From Bugula neritina (Eukaryota; Bryozoa; Gymnolaemata; Cheilostomatida; Bugulidae), in assembly GCA_964035545.1 (NCBI GenBank), contig OZ037765.1:1583001-1647000 (forward strand): DNA of 64,000 nucleotides, in the 5' to 3' direction. The notes under the pieces are model-generated. The model had not been told where the DNA came from, did not search any database, and was given only the letters and a program-made list of their open reading frames with translations. The position numbers and the translations under genes are program-made. Below, in pieces: positions 26,235-39,474 of this stretch. Every line of letters begins with the position of its first letter. The first letter of the stretch is position 1.

Positions 26235-27517
26235 TATCTTTACTATTCGCTAAAATTTAACTTTTATTCCGGTTTGATCAGACGGCTATAAACTTGCGGT
26301 AGTCAAACCAACTGTCTCGCACAAGTAATTTAGCTGTCAATTGGAAAATGTTAGAAAATGAACTGATGTAGATAACCTCGCTGAGCTGGAATAGACTCAA
26401 TTAATTACTGAGTTCATTGGATAACCTCTCTTGATGGGTCGAACATTGAAACGAAACGACCGCATAAGATTTAAAGATGAAACATTTGCCAGATTACGTT
26501 TACATGTAAAACTAGAAAGTCGCGTTTCAGTTTATGCTAACTGAGTCATTACTAGCTTTTTTATCCGAGTCATACAACGACTCATCCATTTTAATATATT
26601 TATAGGCGAAAAAAGTGTTTCTCACTTCCAGTTCTAGTTGACGTTTTGATTAATCATGATGATGGTGATTAATATCAAATTGAAATTCAATATTATCATC
26701 ATGATTATGTTGTCATTATGAGTATGATACTAATAAATTTCAGATTGAGCTATAATACTAATAATAAATATGAATAATTTAAATTATTAATTGATATTCA
26801 TAGTATAATAGTTATAATTCAAATATTATTATATTCATTATGATAATGAATAATCATAATGATATACAATATTTATCAATAATTATTAATTTAATAGTAA
26901 TAGTAAATCAATTAGTAAATGTAGCACTAATATAAAATTAATTAATAGAATATAAGTATTGTATTTTTAATTTAATAGTAGTATAATAAATAAAAATGTT
27001 ATACTTATTGTTATATTTTTATTACTATTAGTATTACTATTAGATTAATAATTATTTATTCACATCAATTTAAAAATAAATGGATATTATTATTGTATTT
27101 TTAATAGTCATTATATTGAATTTAATATTTATAATCACTGATAATAATCATAATCGTAATGGCAATTATTCAAAATCAAGTTCAATGTCACTTTGGTTTC
27201 GATTTGCATGATCATACTCTTACTGACAGTTGTACGTTAATATAACTATTGCTATTATTAATATTACCATTATAAGTATGGCTCTTGCTGATTATATTGT
27301 AATTGTGTGGGATTCTTCTTAGAGTCTGGTTTATTTTTTCATTCTCATTTTTGAATAAAAAGTAAATCTAATTGTTAATTCAATATACAATGAACTACTT
27401 GTTCTATCAACTCGCTATCTAAATGCTTATCTGCCATTACATGATTAGGTGTTATATTTATATAATTTATTAGTTCCTTTTTGACTTGCCCTTCGCATTA
27501 CTTTACGTGTTTTACAG
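26235..27517. other. Intergenic DNA upstream of caspase B
   Basis: AT-rich, with degenerate TAATAATTATTA low-complexity sequence across about 26690-27290. The acceptor TTTTACAG ends directly at the caspase B ATG, so its 5' UTR exon(s) and promoter should lie in this interval, but none was identified. Confidence 0.4.
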
Positions 27518-30500
27518 ATGAGTGGGTCAGGTGATGCAACAGATGCTAGGTCAGGCGTAAGGGCGGGGTCAGGATTACCCACATCATCTGCTGAGAGATA
27601 TGTTGATCTTGATGACAGCGCCTTTGAGTACAAGATGAACCACAAGTAAGTTCCTATTAATTGGATTCATTTTCTTTTCAGTAAAACCAGTACATGAAAA
27701 GGGTAACTAGTGCCAGAGTTCTTTTTGCATCTGGAGGTTGCTTAAGCATAGCTAATCTAGACAATTCAGTACTTTGTGTAAGAATATATTTAACAGTTCA
27801 AGAAACAAGATTATATCCAGAAGTCCTGCATAATTATTATATTATGTCAGAATAGTCTAGTTTAGCTTTACGCAAAACAATATTTTCCTGGTGCTTCAAG
27901 TTAACATCCTGCTTTGCAATCACTTGAAAAATTACTTTAAAAGTTTGCACTGATTTCCTGTGTGATATAGTCTTGTATGGTTTCATCTCCCTACGCTGTA
28001 GTTGGCAATTAGCTGGTAGAGTGGCATTTCAGTTATATTATATGCAGCAACAGTGTGTTGATAATGTACATTAGTGCTGAGTGCATATGTACCAAATGTA
28101 AGTAATCTACTAGTTGTACCACTATACCAGCTAACATATACTGTAAGTACATCACTAGACTAGCTAACATATACTGTAAGTACATCACTAGACTAGCTAA
28201 CATATACTGTAAGTACATCACTAGACTAGCTAACATATACTGTAAGTATATCACTAGACTAGCTAACATATAATGTAAGTACATTACTAGACTAGCTAAC
28301 ATATACTGTAAGTACATCACTATACTAGCTAACATATACTGTAAGTATATCACTAGACTAGCTAACATATAATGTAAGTACATTACTAGACTAGTTAACA
28401 TATACTGTAAGTACATCACTATACTAGCTAACATATACTGTAAGTACATCACTAGACTAGCTAACATATACTGTAAGTACATCATTAGACTAGCTAACAT
28501 ATACTGTAAATACCTACTAATAATGTTGGTGTCTGTATTTGCTATAGAAATCGAGGCGTTGCCGTAATTATCAACAATGACTCTTTTTACCCGGAGACAC
28601 AAATGTCAGACAGAACGGGGTCTAGCGTCGACCGGGACAAGTTGCACACAGCCCTCAGCTTTGTCGGCTTCAAGGATATCATTGTGGAGAACAACTTGAC
28701 TGCCAGGAAAATGGTGGAGTTGATGAAGCAAGGTATTTCCTCTCTTCATCACATATCACAGTATTCTTTGTAGTCATTTTATTTATATATTTAAATATAA
28801 AACAGTTTAATATGTTAGAACAGCGCTCTGATTAATTTTTCAAAATACTAATTACAAATTTATTCCCCCAAGTTTTGATAACGTGAGAGATGAAAAGCAT
28901 TCGACATCCACAATATGTGTAGACACGTGGTACAGGTGAGAAATATAGCAAACAGAAGTTATGTTTCTGCAAGAATTTCAATTCCAATCCCAGGCTAAAC
29001 TGTATAATGAAAATTAAAGAACTTGGTCTATTGTCATTTTTCAGCTGCTACACTTACATGAATACTCACTAGGAAATATGTAACTGGCTTTAAAACAAAT
29101 GACTAAAATAAATTTTAAATTATAATATGATATTATTCTCTCTTGACAAAAGTGAATCATTGACTCTTCTCCAATCTGTGTAATACTAACGCTTGTTGCT
29201 AAAGTTTTGAGTCATATTTTATTAATTGTTATAAATGCACTGGTTACTATGGTAACATTTTTATTTATCGTTTGCAACTGGGCAAACACTTCAAGTAAAG
29301 TCAAGAACTATTTAGTATTGTTTTGGCAAGATTCGAAAGCTGTTGCAGTGGCTACCATTGTATTAAAATGTTCACATAATATATGGTAGAATATGTTATA
29401 CATTGTAATATATATTACAGTTGCTAGCATGGACTGTGTTATACCATGTAATATATATTACAGTTGCTAGCATGGACTGTGTTATACCATGTAATATATA
29501 TTACAGTTGCTAGCATGGACTGTGTTATACATTGTAATATATATTACAGTTGCTAGCATGGACTGTGTTATACCATGTAATATATATTACAGTTGCTAGC
29601 ATGGACTGTGTTATACCATGTAATATATATTACAGTTGCTAGCATGGACTGTGTTATACCATGTAATATATATTACAGTTGCTAGTATGGACTGTGTTAT
29701 ACCATGTAATATATATTACAGTTGCTAGCATGGACTGTGTTATACCATGTAATATATATTACAGTTGCTAGCATGGACTGTGTTATACATTGTAATATAT
29801 ATTACAGTTGCTAGCATGGACTGTGTTATACCATGTAATATATATTACAGTTGCTAGCATGGACTGTGTTATACATTGTAATATATATTACAGTTGCTAG
29901 CATGGACTGTGTTATACCATGTAATATATATTACAGTTGCTAGCATGGACTGTGTTATACCATGTAATATATATTACAGTTGCTAGCATGGACTGTGTTA
30001 TACATTGTAATATATATTACAGTTGCTAGTATGGGCTGTGTTATATCATGTAATATATATTACAGTTGCTAGTATGGACTGTGTTATACAGTGTAATATA
30101 TATTACAGTTGCTAGCATGGACTACACTCAAATGGACTGCTTGTTTGTGGCTGTGCTGTCACACGGAGATGAGAACCATTTGTTTGCTGTCGACAGAGCC
30201 ATCTCCTACGAAATGCTGACGAGTCCCTTGAAGTCAGACCGTGCTGCGTCTCTGATAGGCAAACCTAAACTCTTTCTCTTTCAGGTAAGTGTACAAGTTA
30301 GAGGTAAATGTACAAGTTTGAGGTAAGTATTCAAGTTAGAAGTAAGTATACAAGTTAGAGGTAAGTGTACAAGTTAGAGGTAAGTATACAAGTTAGAGGT
30401 AAGTGTACAAGTTAGAGGTAAGTGTACAAGTTAGTAGTAAGTGTACAAGTTAGAGGTAAGTGTACAAGTTAGAGGTAAGTGTACAAGTTAGAAGTAAGTA

Positions 30501-32285
30501 TACAAGTTAGAAGTAAGTATACAAGTTAGAAGTAAGTATACAAGTTAGAAGTAAGTATATAAGTTAGGAGTAAGTTTACAAGTTAGAAGTAAGTATACAA
30601 GACTTCTAACCATGTTGAGGAGTAAAAACTACATGTTTGTGTAACTCCCAGTTGCTATTGTAATTATGAAACTTATTGCATGTATGCAAGGGTAAATGGT
30701 AATTGGTAAAGCCTTAGTTTTAAGAATTCCTCTGCTTATAAAGGTGGGGGTGTCTGTTAATGTTCCTAAGCTATATGTGGGTCCTAGTTTATAGTTTCAG
30801 TTACCCTTTCTGTAGCCAGCCTATGCAGTATATATCAGTATAGTTTCCTTATCATTGGGAAATACAAAATCTATTGTAACCTTTTATGACTCATCCTTTA
30901 TTTACATTCAGTGATGCAATAACCACTCTAGTAAGGTGGTTACTATAGGGTGTTGGCTACAGTTGTGTGTTTTTATTTATTCTGTGCATCTTCTAAGAAA
31001 GGAAATAAAAAACAGTTCAGCAGCAACAGCGTGTTTACAATAACCTTTTCAACCCACTGACTCAATCATAATGTTATTGTATTGTAAAATGTTTATGACT
31101 TCGTGTAATCAACGGTGGAGTGTTTGTTAATACTGGTCTTTTCACTCTTAGTATTAGCTGAATGGCCATCATACAAATTGTAAGAGTTATCTTTTCCTCA
31201 TAAACTGTTTATTGCTTGTATTGCAACCAGCTTTCATATTAGCAAGTTTGAAATATATAGAGCTCATCTAGTGCGTAAAATATGTCTACCAGTACTAAAA
31301 CCCCCATAAAACAAAGTGTTTTATAGATGCTTTGTGATGGTTAGACTACTATTAAATCTTTCAGCTTTGTTGCTCTAACAGTTACATGTTGTGGCAGAGC
31401 AAGTTTTATAGCCTTAGCTCATATTTTATAGACTTAGCTCATGGTTTGTAGCATTAAATCTTGCGAATTAGGTATATAGTATAGTTGTGTATGTAGGCAT
31501 GCAGAGGCGAGAAGCTAGACGAGGGAAAACTCTTACAATCTGATGCATTTCCTGGTGGAGAGAATAAGCAGTATTTCATAGCCAAGGAATCTGACTTTCT
31601 TCTTGCTTATTCTACTGTCCCAGGTACTGCCCCCCCCTCCAGATATTCTACTGTTCAGAATACTGGGCTACAGCCTAGCCACAGTTCCACAGCGTTTATA
31701 AAATCTGTCATAATCGAAGAGTTGAAAATAAAAGCAATAACTTGGAATGAGAAAAAAAGTTATAGTTTGATATATTTTGTTCTTTTAAAATTCGTGTTGT
31801 TTGCTTTGTGTTTTTAGTGAAAATGATATTGTAAATATTGTTATCATAATTCTTGAGAAAGTTTCATTTTGGCATTCACCTATCCTAATATTTGTTTAAA
31901 ATTTACTATTTAGAACATGTTATGGAATACATTTTGCTGTAATATATAATACTATACTTTATGTCATTTGCTATGCTATGTATTACATAATACTATAATT
32001 TATTGTATAATGTATAGTATTACGTATATTATTACGTATAGTATTACATACTCTGCAGGCTACTACTCATGGCGGAACTGTGCAAACGGCTCGTGGTTTG
32101 TGCAGGCGTTTTGTGAGGTGATGTTGAGAGATGGCAGAAGGCTGGAGTTTGTTCAGCTTCTCACTAGAGTAAACAGAATGGTCTCTTACACCTTCCAGTC
32201 TAACGCCAGTCAGTTCAGTATGACCAATAAGAAGCAGAGCCCCTGCATCACCTCTATGCTCACCAAGTCACTCTACTTTGCGTGA
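27518..32285 (+). CDS. Caspase B: catalytically complete effector-type caspase
   Basis: A cysteine protease of the C14 family that cleaves after Asp. Exons: 27518-27645 (ATG), 28548-28732, 30109-30284, 31497-31623, 32059-32285 (TGA), giving 280 residues with all phases consistent. A short 42-residue Gly/Ser-rich N-terminus without a death fold suggests an executioner-type enzyme. The p20 region has RGVAVIINN, DRTGSSVD (pocket Arg65), LSHGDEN (catalytic His123) and FQACRGEK (catalytic Cys165, Q|ACRG split by intron 3). The p10 region has GYYSWRNCANGSWF (pocket Arg211) and LLTRVNRMVS. Asp residues between ACRG and SWR (KESDFLLAYS) are candidate inter-subunit cleavage sites. All of the first three introns carry minisatellites rich in splice-like motifs. 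A poly(A) signal AATAAA lies at 32942. It is the only member of the cluster with both catalytic residues. Confidence 0.93.
28120..28510. repeat. 33-bp minisatellite, about 12 copies, with a GTAAGTA motif
   Basis: Units of CTAGCTAACATATACTGTAA plus GTACATCACTAGA lie in intron 1 of caspase B, ending about 40 bp before the exon 2 acceptor. Each copy contains a strong 5'-splice-like GTAAGTA. Because 33 is divisible by three, the reverse strand gives a 189-codon artefact open frame. Confidence 0.93.
29395..30108. repeat. 43-bp minisatellite copied from the caspase B exon 3 acceptor
   Basis: Sixteen units end in ATATATATTACAG followed by TTGCTAGCATGGACT, which is exactly the sequence spanning the true intron 2/exon 3 junction at 30108/30109. 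Every unit is therefore a complete decoy 3' splice site with the first five codons of exon 3. Entry at the decoy nearest the exon runs into TAG in the next unit because 43 is not a multiple of three. Confidence 0.95.
30285..30605. repeat. 19-bp minisatellite copied from the caspase B exon 3 donor
   Basis: About 17 units of GTAAGTGTACAAGTTAGAG start at the exon 3 donor itself (TTTCAG/GTAAGTGTACAAG). Most copies keep AG/GTAAGT or AGTAAGTA, so a ladder of near-consensus 5' splice sites follows the real one. Confidence 0.95.
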
Positions 32286-34955
32286 CGCTCTGCATTGCGT
32301 GACGATTTCATCTTGCCATGATAGGATACTCAAAGTATTGTGTTACATGACGCTGTTTTATTACTAGTTTCTATCATTTCACCTTTATTATAATATCAAA
32401 GTCAGTTTCAGTTTCATAGCGAGTATTAAAGGGCTGACTCTAGTTTCCATGACAGCATCTGCCTAATAATCTTGTATTGCCATTTTACTTATTAGAGTCG
32501 TCCAATCTTTTAACACATTCTATATTGCTGATTTGAGTGTAGATAGTACTTCATGATACTGATTCATCAAGTGGTTTATCGTCTTAAGGAATCTTGACTA
32601 ACTATCGCTCTGTCCACTTTTATATTTCTACTAATTACTAATTTTGATTTGTAGTTTGCACTAAACTATCTCATTATAATGGTATGCCTGTTAAAGCAGT
32701 CAACATGGAGTATATTGTATAGACTTTTTGTATTGTCACATAATACCTTAGGGCTTAGAGTTTGAAATTACATGTCAAAATATTTTTGTTGAAATTGTAT
32801 GGCATATTTTTTTTCACTCTTGACAGTTTATTTGGCATTTTGTGCAGTTTGTTACAAAAGTGAAATATAACATTTATATGTTATAAGTTTAACTGTTTTA
32901 GTTTTTCATATGGCAACTTGTGTATCATCAAATTTCAATACAATAAAACCTTTATGAAATGGTTGAAAAATGTTAACTTGTGTAGATAAAAGGCTGGGAA
33001 TTTCTTGCCTACTTTTCATCAATGATTAATAATTTTCTGTTTCTGGATTTCGTTCAATATAATAGGTAGCGCCAAGATGTGAACTTTTTGTTGTTGATGA
33101 AATTTCAAGTTTTTGACAACTCAGAAGACCTACGTTTTTCCCAAAACGCAATTGAATAATATGGATAAACTGCAAGTGTTGAAACCATTGCAAGTTCATG
33201 GATGAAATCTTCATATTATATTATTTCAAGTTAAAGGCATAGGAGTTATGTTTTCAGTTGTTCAACAATAAGGAGTTATCCACTGAATTAAAACATGTTA
33301 TGTTTTAATGGAGTAAGTTTAAGCGCAGTGATATCTCATGTTGCGATTGGAAATTCCAATACAATCATTGGTCAAGCACTGCTATAACGACTTAGTTCAT
33401 CAAGATATCATTGTACTAAGGAAAGTTTTATTTGTGGATTCTGATAAGAGCTAGGATTTTCCTTGACAAACATCTGGTCAACTTTTTAGTTAAATAAATG
33501 AAAGTTGTTATCTAATAATTTTTATACCGCACAATTGGCGGTATTAAATGAGTATGAACAAATTTACAAGTACCAGTTTAAGTTGAGTAGGCGTAGAACT
33601 GGATAGCACTACATGAATTTCTATAACTATAAAATATAAATATAACTATTAGTATTAGTATTACTATTAGTATTAGTATTACTATTACTATTAGTATTAC
33701 TATTACTATTAGTATTACTATTACTATTAGTATTACTATACTTATACTTATAGTATTACTATTACTATTAGTAATAGTATTACTAATAGTAATACTAATA
33801 GTAATAGTAATACTAATAGTAATAGTGTTGATAAACATGATAATTTTACAGATCATATTTATATAAATGTTTTATAATTAAAATATGAATACTATTTACA
33901 TTGTGATTCAAGCTATTTGCTACAATAATATTAATAACAACAAATGTTACACTAGAAATGTCCGCATCTTATCTTTATCTTCATTAATATAGTAATTGTA
34001 AATAAGTAATGCTGATTAGTAACTGTAAGTGTAATGTAAGCAGTGTTCTTTATTAGTATTATTATTAGACTTGATAAGGATATTGATGACTAAAAGTAAA
34101 AGCATAACTATTAGTATTATACAAATTTGCTCAAATTTAGTATCATTATCAGTATGAGTATGGCTATGGAAAATGTATCGTTATGAGTATTTAGAATTTC
34201 CTGGTCTAATAACTTTACTAGCATGATTAAAATTTGTCAATTAATAATATCACCATTGGTAACTTATTACTATTACTTTTCATTTTATGATAAGAATAGC
34301 AACTTGCTGACCTAAAATTGCAGCAGTCATAGTAATAGTAATTTACTAATGTTAATTTCTTCTTTTTACATTAGGATTTGTTTTAACTTGTAATTAATTT
34401 CTTACTCATTGAGTTTATTCATTTATTTGTCTATTATCTGTTTGTATTTAATTGCTTGGCTGTGTTATTAACTTAAGCTCTCACTCGGATCTGTAGTATT
34501 CAAGTATCTGTCATAGACTTTGCTTGAAGGCCTTTAGATAATAGTGTCAGTATGGTAACACTCAACAGTCTCGCACAATCTCTACACTCCCCAATTTTAT
34601 AGACACATCATATTTTCAATCAATTAGACCACACCTGCATTGTATCCTGTTATACTGTAACTGCATCACTTCGATTTACAGCTCTCTGAATAGCACTGGC
34701 AATAATTGCTTAGTGACTCTTGAAAGTTGTACTACAAAACCTGTCATAGTGATTGGTAATGCAATAAAGTTATTCTGGTTTCTTGTTGCAATTATGAATA
34801 GATGATGTTGATAAGGGACCATAGTTTTGCCATTGCCGTGCATTATAAATTTAAAGCTATTCCATTAACCTCTGGTGTTGATATTGACAATTAACATATA
34901 AGATAAGTCTGGTATGTCTCTTCTGTTGTGTAGGTTGTAGAAAGACTATGTGAGA
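32286..34955. other. Intergenic between caspases B and C
   Basis: The first 660 bp are probably caspase B 3' UTR (AATAAA at 32942). The interval 33640-33830 is a TATTAC/TAGTAT cryptic repeat with inverted halves. The remainder is AT-rich without supported exons. A non-coding first exon of caspase C is possible. Confidence 0.45.
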
Positions 34956-37195
34956 ATGGCAGGTATTGCTTACAAAGAGTTTGAAGACACAGACTTCATG
35001 TATCGAATGAGATCAGGGTGGGGGAAATATTATTTTAACGATATAATCTATATCGATTACAATTTAATAAATCAATCAACATAAAAGAAACATCAGTCAC
35101 AACTATACTAATAATAGAAGAAAGAATTATCGTCATTTTTAACTAAACTGTAAAGATTAAAATTTGTTTCAGTTATAACTATTATTCGGAAGTTTAAAGA
35201 GACTTATTCTGATAGATTTATTTTACGGTGTACAATGTTTATATATGAAGAAATTACCTTTCTTCTGTTGTGTGAGTGTTTGCTGTGATGTTTCAAGTTT
35301 TGTGATACATACCATGTTGCAGTCACAAAGGTATAGCTATAATCATCAACAATGAGAAGTTTGACTGTGAGCTGAACGTAGTAGACAGACTCAGTTCACA
35401 GCCACAACTCAAAAGTCTCAGATCGGCTCTCTCGTATATCGGGTATAAAGATATAAGAATTTACAAAAATTTAACTGGCAAAGAAATATGTCAGCTCCTT
35501 AAAACAGGTGAGTTGGTAAAACTCGATGTGAATAAAGCCTATTCTTCAATTTAAATTAATAATGTTATTATTTGTCTTGTAATTATTTTTTCAATATATA
35601 ATGTGAAAAGCTGTCTGAATTTGTTCTCAGTTGTGGACAAAGACTATCGGAGTCGAAGGATGGACAGCTTTTTCCTGGGGATATTTTCCTATGGGGATGA
35701 GCGTAATATCTACGCAGTAGACATCATGTTATCTCACCAAATGCTAATGGAACCTTTAAGAGCTCTAGCTCATATACCTAAAATCATCATTGTACAAGTA
35801 TGTGTCTTATATATACACTATACACTACTTACCTTGTATATACACTATACAGTATGTACTTTATATATGCACTCTGCACTACTTACCTTATATATACACT
35901 ATAGGGGTTAGAGCGTTTGCCTAGTAAACATGAGGTCATGGGTTCGAGCCCAGACAAAGGCCATTGGTGATGTTAGGAAGAGCATCCAGTCATAATTGCT
36001 CCTGTGCCTCATTTAAACAAGTCCTTAGCCCACTTTTACAAAAACCCTTTCCATCAGGGGTTTCTCACAGGGATAGTGACTATAAACTTGCGTGAGTTTT
36101 ATGTACCATCTATGTATATACACTACAGTGCGTACCATATATTTAGGCCCATCAAGTTGACGCCCAGCCATCTCATTACCTTCTAGAAGAGCAGAAGCGA
36201 ATGCAAGTCACTCAACCAATGGACGGCGGAAGTGAATACTTCTATGACCACATACCTCCCGCTCTAAACCCGCTACGTCGTCATTCTGACGCCATATTTG
36301 TAAACTCTGTGCTCAGAGGTGAGCAAAACCAACCATTATTTTTCCTAAATGTCATGTTTTTGTCAGGAAAACTTGTGACAAGTGATTCCGTTATTGTTAA
36401 ACTTCAGTTGTTCATTTACTTAGAACAAGTAATTCATCGCTCCACTTTTTAAGTATTGTTAGTTATTCGACCACCTCTTATCCTATTCATCACTACAACC
36501 AATCACTGAGCAGTTTTACTAGCCTAAGTTCTTTTATTTTATTAGTGAGTTTTGATTTGGACTCAGGTTAAAGTTCTTGCTTGAACATAACTTCCCTTGC
36601 TACATATCTGATTTAGGACACTAGATTTTCTTAATTTCTCTTTTACTGCATCTTCTGCTTTATTCACTTCACTCACTCACCTACTCATGCACTCACTCAC
36701 TCACTCACTCATACACTCACTCATATACTCACTCACTCACTCACTCACTCATGCACTCACTCACTCACTCATGCACTCACTCACCCACTCACTCACCCAC
36801 TCATGCACTCATTCACCCACTCACTCAATCATTCACCCACTCACTCACTCGCTCACTCACTCACTCACTCATTCACTCACTCATTCACTCACTCACTCTT
36901 TCACTTACTCACTCTCCTAATTCTTTTAACCCTTTTAACGATGTTATTCATATAATAAGTTAACCTTCCATCAATGTATGCACGTACTTTACTTCTAGGT
37001 TCAGAGTTTATAGAAGCTCTCTGTGATGTGCTGAGATATGATGGAAGAAAGTTAGAGATCATGAAGTTACTAACCCGAGCTACTCGTATGATGTCATACG
37101 GCCCACACACACCTGTTGAGTACTGTCATCCGAACAAAGACCTCCGTTACCCCAGTGTCTTCTCTGTTCTTACAAAAGACTTTTACTTCTACTAG
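34956..37195 (+). CDS. Caspase C: pseudocaspase (Tyr for His, His for Cys, SWR deleted)
   Basis: Exons: 34956-35017 (ATG), 35323-35507, 35631-35797, 36147-36318, 36999-37195 (TAG), giving 260 residues. The order matches caspase B: HKGIAIIINN, DIRIYKNLTGKEI, then IFSYGDERN with Tyr103 at the catalytic His position. IPKIIIVQ is joined across intron 3 to AHQVDAQ, so QACRG is QAHQV and His140 stands for the Cys. Exon 5 opens GSEFIEALCDVLRYDGRK, missing the ten residues that carry YYSWRN in caspase B (exon 5 is 197 bases against 227). The fold-forming strands and the C-terminal KDFYFY remain and there is no frameshift, so the gene appears to be kept as a protein rather than decaying. Intron 3 contains a SINE, intron 4 a CACT repeat. 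An AATAAA lies near 37581. It is most similar in architecture to caspase D. Confidence 0.87.
35900..36095 (+). mobile_element. tRNA-derived SINE, copy 2
   Basis: GGTTAGAGCGTTTGCCTAGT (A-box/D-arm region) and GGGTTCGAGCCC (consensus B box) are followed by a body shared with the copy at 13637: GGCCATTGGTGATGTTAGG, AGAGCATCCAGTCATAATT and ACAAGTCCTTAGCC. It is inserted in sense orientation in intron 3 of caspase C. Confidence 0.8.
36665..36915. repeat. (CACT)n microsatellite with CATGCACT variants
   Basis: A tetranucleotide CACT array, interrupted by CATG and CACC, in intron 4 of caspase C. Open frames reading THSLTHSL are artefacts. Confidence 0.97.
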
Positions 37196-39474
37196 CTTTC
37201 ATCAAACAAGCCTCAAACTAAAACACATTCGGATTTAACCCTAAAGTATTGTTCATTATAAGGAACATTTCAATCTATTTTTTGTATTTTCAAGTTACTC
37301 ATGTTCTATAGTACCCATCAATGCAGCATGGGTTGAAGATGAACCATCAACATTTCAGACCGTGCTCTCCATTAACATTGCTAGATAAATTTATTTTACT
37401 GTTTTTTAAACTATTCTACACAATAGATTCTTCATATTTTCATTTAATCATGGCTCTATAACATGAAATAAGTGTAAGTATGATATGCATAGCTATAACT
37501 TTTCTATATGATTTCTAAAAGGTTAAATTTTGATTTATGTATCATTACATTATATTTTGCTTAACAGAGGTTCTGCTTATAATAAATAACTGAATGTAAA
37601 TTTTGACATTTGATTTTATTGTGCTTAGATATAGCATTTCTGTCCATGAGATAGATTTAAATATATTTGTATTTTTGCATGCATAAAGTTGTCTTTTCTT
37701 TCACCCAGTTACTGCGCCTTATGTAGCACCAGAAAAATGTTCGTGAAAACTTGTCATCTTACAAGTTGTCTTCTCCTTGTTCTTTTCCTAAAACACTAAT
37801 ACTGGGAAGTTTCTATTTTATTACGACTTCACAACAGCTTACTATTCATAGCTGTTAAAAGTGGGTTTTCCATAACTACTACTTTGAGCACTCCATTAAC
37901 GTTAAGATTATCAATCTGAGTATCAGCTAAAAATTCTTATCTACCTTGTAACTAGTGTCTGGCGATTACAATAGAAACTATTTTTCAACAGCTATATCTT
38001 CCTAGCTATCAAGACTTGAATAATTAGTATCAGTATGAGTATGACTATAACTATAAGTTAAAGTATAAGTATCACTAGAAAACTATAAAGTATAAACTTG
38101 AAGTTGATCATGATGTGATATTGGCTGACTGTGACTTATTATCGTAATCATAATGATAATGACCAATGGTTATCATTGTGAACTATTACTGTAACTATAA
38201 GTCTATAAATATTACTATTAGTATTACTATATTAGTATTAGATTTACTATAAGTATAACTATTACTAATAGTATTAGTATTACTATCAGTATGAGTATGA
38301 GTATCACTATGAGATATGAGTCATAGTTATAGTATGAGTATCAATGAGTATTACTATTCAGTATTCGTATTAGTATTACACTATTAGTTATTACTATTAG
38401 TATTACTCTAAGTCTATTACTATTACTATAAATATTAGTAACACTATTACTATTAGTATTAGTATCACAGTATTACTATTAGTCTGTTAAATTTAGTTTT
38501 ACAATTAGAATTACTGTATTACTAATACTATTAGTATTATATTTAATTTTACTATTACTATTAGTATTACTATTTTTATTAGTATTGCTGTTAGTGTTAG
38601 ACTTAGCATTATATTAGTATAACTATAACTATAAGTATTACTACTAGTATTAATATTATAATAACTATTAGTATTACTGTTGGTATTATAAATATATTAC
38701 ATTTACTAGTAGTATTACTATTAAACTATTACTAATAGTTAAACTTATTTGTGATCATAATGATAATGACTTATGCTTGCTTCTACTTTTAGTGTTATGC
38801 TTATAGTTGTAGTTAGGCTTACACTAATACTTAAAGTCTATAAGTGTTACTATTAGTATATGACCCCCCAGTCATTTCAATCAGAAATAGTAAGAGTCGT
38901 AGTCTAACACTTAGTTTTACTATAGTGTAACTGTAAGTATAAAACATTAACTTTAAGTTTAACAATAACTATTGCTATTTCTTACTCTTAATCTTACAAT
39001 TACACCAAGTCTAACTGATTTATGATACTGTAAGTACTGCTGGTGCTGTTATTACTGGTAGTAGTAGTAATAGTTTAAGGAATCTTCACAAAGGTTTGTG
39101 AAGTTTCACTGAACCAATAACTCACTCAATTAGAAAGTAACACTAATTCCAACACCCAATTGAGTGCTGTGTAAACTGTACTGACCTGGCAAGCATTAAC
39201 CTGATTCTATTCCAAAATAAAAATCTTATTAGAGTGTAGCTCACAGAGTCTTTTTCATTCATTTTAATTGTTAGTATTCAATGTATTATTTGGTAAACTC
39301 ATTTAAATTTTGTGTTTAAGTTTTACAGAGAAATGAAATCATAGGTCTATAGATTTTCAAAATACTTTGTCTCATTTGGATTTTGTTTTTCTGCAGATTT
39401 ATGATTTTTGTTTTGAATCAAGTTACGTCAGCAAGAGCTTAGATGGTCTTACTATGTTTTAGAATGGTTATGCT
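37196..39474. other. Intergenic between caspases C and D
   Basis: About 400 bp of likely caspase C 3' UTR, followed by AT-rich DNA. About 38020-39070 is an extended TATTACTATTAGTAT low-complexity region. No coding exon is supported. An acceptor-like TTTTAG near 39461 just before the caspase D start suggests an upstream non-coding exon; two out-of-frame ATGs lie between it and the chosen start. Confidence 0.45.

Noticed and set aside
28033-28602. 189-codon open frame with an 11-residue repeat (QYMLASLVMYL)
   Set aside because: Translation of a 33-bp intronic minisatellite on the strand opposite caspase B; no splice or homology support.
36687-36963. Open frames reading THSLTHSL
   Set aside because: CACT microsatellite in a caspase C intron.
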